In this document: piece by piece, positions 60,821-64,000 of the stretch
Layout of the letters: the number at the start of each line of letters is the position of its first letter
Numbering within the stretch: position 1 is the stretch's first letter
Position numbers and translations under genes: made by a program
The notes under the pieces: model-generated
Seen by the model: the letters and a program-made list of their open reading frames with translations, nothing else
Told to the model about the DNA's origin: nothing
The model's database searches: none
DNA from: JAADHX01 sp964569385
Lineage (GTDB): Bacteria > Actinomycetota > Acidimicrobiia > Acidimicrobiales > Poriferisodalaceae
Direction of reading: 5' to 3'
Assembly (NCBI GenBank): GCA_964569385.1
Contig: CAZMUM010000017.1
Coordinates: 1-64,000 of the forward strand
DNA: 64,000 nucleotides

Positions 60821-61864
60821 ATGGCCATTCTCCTGGCGATCCTTGCTGGTGGCCTTCTGGGCTATGTCTTGGAACGCGGCGATCTCTGTTTCCATTCAAC
60901 CTGGCGGGGCCTGCTTAGGAAGCCACGCCAGGTCGACCTCTTGCGCGCCTACTTGCTGCTGCTCCTAATTTCGGTACCCGCGGTGCAACTCCTGAAGGCA
61001 TTGGGCTGGATCGATCCGTGGATTCCGCCGTTCGTCTGGCGAGCGAACCTCGCGGGCGGACTCGTTTTTGGCGTCGGCATGGTTGTCGCGTCCACTTGTG
61101 TAACCGGCATGTTCTACAAATTCGGCCATGGCATGCTAGGCACAGCGGTCGCAATTGCTGGCTGGGCGATCGGCGACATCGTGACCTACAACGGCCCGCT
61201 CAGCTTCCTCAGAGATGAACTGAACGCAGGTCCGGTAACAGTCAGCGGTGAAACAGCGACACTAGGAAATGCCTTGGGTCCATTCGGACCCATTTTGCTG
61301 ATAGCCGTCGGAATTGTCGTAGCGGCCTACCTGTATGGCAACCGCGCCTCGCCCGGAGCGCGGGCCAGGGGCAAACTGTGGGGCTGGCTGCCACTGGGTT
61401 TGGCCATGGCTGCAGTTACGTCGATTGCCTGGCTGCTCGTAAACGTTGAGGGCTCAGATTACAGCTTCGGCACTTCGGGAGTGCCGACCACAGTCTGGGA
61501 TGCCTTGAGCGGAAGTCGCGAAGCTGGAGCGTCGATTTGGATCCCGTTGGCCCTGGTCAGCATTGTTCCTGGCGCCTTCGTCGCCGCGAAACTCTCAGGC
61601 ACACTCTGGATCCGCGGCGAAGACACCCGCCGATACCTCCAACTAGGGTCAGGTGGCCTATTGATGGGAGCGGGAGCCGCTGTCGCGGGCGGCTGCAACC
61701 TCGGCCATTCCATTGTTGGTGTCCCCCTGCTTTCGCTTGGCAGCATCACCACCACGATCGCCATGATCGCCGGCGTCTTCGGGGCCCACTACGCGGCAAA
61801 GTTCATGGGGTCTGCAGCGGCAAAACCAGACCAGAGTCGGCAACCGTCCCCCCAGCCGACCTGA
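60821..61864 (+). CDS. YeeE/YedE-family sulfur-compound transporter
   Basis: A 347-residue membrane protein with about nine to ten helices. Three conserved cysteine sites of the family are present: RGDLCFHSTW, VASTCVTGMFYKFG and VAGGCNLGHS; TsuA-type members carry thiosulfate through hydrogen bonds to these cysteines. No TusA-like protein is adjacent. The last 62 bases overlap the convergent lipoprotein gene. The substrate could be thiosulfate or a related sulfur or selenium compound. Confidence 0.88.
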   Translation: MAILLAILAGGLLGYVLERGDLCFHSTWRGLLRKPRQVDLLRAYLLLLLISVPAVQLLKALGWIDPWIPPFVWRANLAGGLVFGVGMVVASTCVTGMFYKFGHGMLGTAVAIAGWAIGDIVTYNGPLSFLRDELNAGPVTVSGETATLGNALGPFGPILLIAVGIVVAAYLYGNRASPGARARGKLWGWLPLGLAMAAVTSIAWLLVNVEGSDYSFGTSGVPTTVWDALSGSREAGASIWIPLALVSIVPGAFVAAKLSGTLWIRGEDTRRYLQLGSGGLLMGAGAAVAGGCNLGHSIVGVPLLSLGSITTTIAMIAGVFGAHYAAKFMGSAAAKPDQSRQPSPQPT

Positions 61865-62927
61865 TCACAAGTTCTCCGAGCTTGCGGGTGCGGTCCGCGA
61901 TGTTTGCCACCGAGTCGAATTCAGGCAAATCGCCGCCGATTAGGTCTTGGTTGAAGTAGACGTCGGTGGAGTTCTTCACCGACTCCGGGAGCCCTTCAAA
62001 GCCGACAATTATGCCAATCAGCCCAGCCGCGGTGGTCATGTTGTTATCGGCGTCCCAGCCGGCCAGCCCCGCAATGTTGAGCGTTGCGATGAGGTCAGAC
62101 TCGCCATATAGCAGGGCCATGACCGTAACTGCGAAGTTGACGCGGCTCGCCCACCATTCTGGGTCGGTGTCGTAGGCGTCCCTGATCAGGTTTCGAGTGA
62201 TGCGCCAATCGGCTCGATTCTCCTGGTGCCAACGCCTCACATTCTCAACAATCTCCGAGACCTCAGAATCAACCGGTTCGGCCCTCACAGCACGATCCAG
62301 AAGCCATTCGATGTTGGATTGCACGAAGGCCTCGGAGTACAGATGGGCGTAGAAAGCGCTGACCTCTACAGCAAGTCCGCTGTTGGTGATCCGTGCGAAG
62401 TAGGTGGCTCGTCGCCTTGCCTCGCCCCAAAGGCCCGGTGCGATCATGCCGAACAGCTCCGTCTGAAGCTGCGCATCGATCGACCAAACTCCTTCGGGAT
62501 TCAGTTCAGCGGCGCCCGTCTCAGGCGGCAGTACCCCGGCGCTCATGAGTTCTCGGGCCCGCGCCGTTGACACCCAGATGTCGTTGTTCAGATTATCTAC
62601 CCACTCGTCGCGTATTTGCTCATATGTGGGATCGATTCCGAACCGTTCCATGATGTGGAGATTCAGCCATTCAACATGGGTGTCGTCATCAGTTGACCAT
62701 TGCTCGGGGAACAGCAATTCGATTTCGGTCCCCGGTCCTGGTTCGTCCAACCACAGACCTTGCAGAGCGATGCCCGATTCATTGGCCAGCATCGTTGCCT
62801 GCCATGCGCCGTGCAACTTGTCTGCATAGACCTCTGGTGAGAGGGTGCGTGTCGAATCCCGATCAGCACTGCCACACCCGCCCGCTACAAGGGCCAAGAC
62901 GACGAGGATTGCGGTAAACCACCTCAC
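61803..62927 (-). CDS. ADP-ribosylglycohydrolase-like lipoprotein
   Basis: A 374-residue protein with a lipoprotein signal (RWFTAILVVLALVAGGC, Cys18) followed by an ADP-ribosylglycohydrolase (DraG/ARH) type domain. The first metal motif is STDDDTHVEWLNL (Asp80-82, Thr83) and the second GWDADNNMTTAAGLIG (Asp292, Asp294), corresponding to the DDT and GGDxDTNA motifs. Arrangement and spacing match, although the second motif varies (Trp for Gly, Asn-Asn). ARH enzymes normally act in the cytoplasm, so an exported one is odd. It overlaps the convergent transporter gene by 62 bases. Confidence 0.75.
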   Translation of the reverse strand: MRWFTAILVVLALVAGGCGSADRDSTRTLSPEVYADKLHGAWQATMLANESGIALQGLWLDEPGPGTEIELLFPEQWSTDDDTHVEWLNLHIMERFGIDPTYEQIRDEWVDNLNNDIWVSTARARELMSAGVLPPETGAAELNPEGVWSIDAQLQTELFGMIAPGLWGEARRRATYFARITNSGLAVEVSAFYAHLYSEAFVQSNIEWLLDRAVRAEPVDSEVSEIVENVRRWHQENRADWRITRNLIRDAYDTDPEWWASRVNFAVTVMALLYGESDLIATLNIAGLAGWDADNNMTTAAGLIGIIVGFEGLPESVKNSTDVYFNQDLIGGDLPEFDSVANIADRTRKLGELVIRSAGGTVADSGLVLPLQTP

Positions 62928-63005
62928 CCCGAAACCACAGTCATTACGGCGAACAATACCGTCTGGCGGATTCGACTACTCCGCCGGTGCGGCTGATGTC
63001 AATGG

Positions 63006-64000
63006 TCACCCGATCTTCCCGAAGGCCTTGATCGTGAGGTCGATGTCGGCACGGGAAACGCCGAGGTGGGTGACGAGCCGCATTTTCTCGTCGACGGTGG
63101 CGTTGATGCCGTGGTTGGTGAGACACTCGCTGAGATTGGCGAGAAGGCTCGGGTCGACATCAAGGAAGACCATGTTGGTGTCCTGTGCTGTGACGGTAAC
63201 CGCGTCGTTGTCCTGCAACCCGGCGGCAAGGATTGCGGCGTTTTCATGATCTGTAGCGAGGCGTTCAAGATGATGATCGATTGCGTACAGGCCAGCGGCA
63301 GCGAGCATCCCGGTCTGGCGGAGGCCACCGCCCAACATCTTTCGCCATCGTCGTGCTTCTTCAACTAGTTCTGTCGAACCAGCCAGGACAGCCCCAGCCG
63401 GTGCTCCGAGGCCTTTGGAGAGACAGACCGTTACTGAGTTGAACCCGTGCGCAATCTCACTCGGTGAAACCCTAGAAGCCACCGCTGCGTTCCAGAGTCT
63501 CGCTCCGTCGAGGTGGACGTTCAGCCCTCGCTGTGCAGCCAGCGTCTGAATAGCGTCGACATAACTAGGTTGCAACACCCGACCGTCGGTTGTGTTTTCG
63601 AGACAGAGCAACTTTGACACGGCAAAGTGATAGTTGTGGGAATCGGTGATGATGCGTTGGTCGACATCATCGAGCTTCATTGTTTCGTCGGCCTGCATGG
63701 GAACCGGCTGAGCGACGATGCCACCCAGCACCGAGGTGCCACCCGCCTCGAAGCGCTGATTGTGGCTCCCCTGGGCCAATACGTACTGATCGCCGCGCTG
63801 GCATTGAGCAAGAACTGCGCACAGGTTGGACTGCGTTGCGCTAGTTACGAAGACCGAGGCTTCTTTCCCCAAGAGCTCAGCGACTGACTCCTCAAGCCGG
63901 TTCGCCGTGGGGTCATCGCGGTATGCGTCGTCGCCGAGCGGCGCCGCGCTCATAGCGCGTTTCATGGAATCTGTTGGTTGGGAAACGGTGTCGCTTCGAA
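63006..64000 (-). CDS. ltaE: low-specificity L-threonine aldolase, 5' end beyond the window
   Basis: PLP enzyme that splits L-threonine (or allo-threonine) into glycine and acetaldehyde. The frame remains open to the window end: before the ATG at 63965 it reads RSDTVSQPTDS, which is the start of the family (DLRSDTVTQPT), so the true start is outside. GDDAYRDDPTANRLEE, VHLDGARLWNAAVA and the PLP lysine in VCLSKGLGAPAGAVLAG are intact. At least 331 residues; about 340 is usual. Confidence 0.92.
   Translation of the reverse strand, partial: RSDTVSQPTDSMKRAMSAAPLGDDAYRDDPTANRLEESVAELLGKEASVFVTSATQSNLCAVLAQCQRGDQYVLAQGSHNQRFEAGGTSVLGGIVAQPVPMQADETMKLDDVDQRIITDSHNYHFAVSKLLCLENTTDGRVLQPSYVDAIQTLAAQRGLNVHLDGARLWNAAVASRVSPSEIAHGFNSVTVCLSKGLGAPAGAVLAGSTELVEEARRWRKMLGGGLRQTGMLAAAGLYAIDHHLERLATDHENAAILAAGLQDNDAVTVTAQDTNMVFLDVDPSLLANLSECLTNHGINATVDEKMRLVTHLGVSRADIDLTIKAFGKIG

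Overview
The window looks like chromosomal DNA of a high-GC actinobacterium, most likely of the class Acidimicrobiia (an Ilumatobacter-like lineage). This is inference from gene content: a mycothiol-dependent DinB-type protein, EgtD, DUF3817, PF10118 hydrolases, several P450/ferredoxin/CaiB-type catabolic genes, NarL-type two-component genes and many GTG/TTG starts. A 100-N scaffold gap flanked by an exact 55-base duplication suggests a draft, probably metagenomic, assembly. I see no rRNA, tRNA, CRISPR array, prophage or insertion sequence.

Layout. 1-6.3 kb: small membrane protein, pyrC, a lipoprotein, a Baeyer-Villiger monooxygenase, a vapBC toxin-antitoxin pair and an aldehyde dehydrogenase. 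6.3-13.7 kb: an unassigned radical SAM protein, a CDP-alcohol phosphatidyltransferase overlapping egtD, a TauD-type dioxygenase, a mycothiol-type DinB protein, an LD-carboxypeptidase and an RGG-tailed DEAD-box helicase. 13.7-21.6 kb: MFS transporter, ArsR regulator, a three-gene set with a P450-like mini-protein, a VOC protein, a histidine phosphatase and a large ThDP enzyme. 21.7-29.2 kb: SulP transporter, a second DEAD-box helicase, acyl-CoA ligase, YhhN-type protein and a GH20 hexosaminidase. 29.2-35.7 kb: a MEMO-like protein coupled to a class-V PLP enzyme, divergent from a class-III aminotransferase and a polar amino acid ABC transporter. 35.7-40.4 kb: methyltransferase, PF10118 protein, a probable selenoprotein of the GrdB/PrdB type, the assembly gap, a structured repeat and a two-component system. 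43.4-52.5 kb: ferredoxin, CaiB-type CoA-transferase, GabT-like aminotransferase, the hydrolase-boxC-boxB operon of aerobic benzoyl-CoA degradation, a second hydrolase and a decayed PaaX-like regulator. 52.5-57.1 kb: polysaccharide polymerase/flippase genes overlapping a dTMP-kinase-like gene. 57.3-64 kb: P450, VapC remnant, SDR, broken AraC regulator, YeeE/YedE-type transporter, an exported ADP-ribosylglycohydrolase-like lipoprotein and a threonine aldolase running off the end.

The most notable signals are three. (1) A minus-strand gene at 37368-38162 has an in-frame TGA where this family carries Cys or selenocysteine, followed by a hairpin with GGU in its apical part at a SECIS-like distance. 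(2) A dispersed structured repeat (334-510 and 38350-38535) has nested stems and a compensatory base-pair change between copies. (3) A second palindromic repeat family (11834-11881 and 21582-21629) lies at convergent gene ends, and one copy supplies the stop codon and C-terminus of a gene. Pseudogene remnants (PaaX, AraC, VapC) show that accessory regulators and toxins are decaying here.
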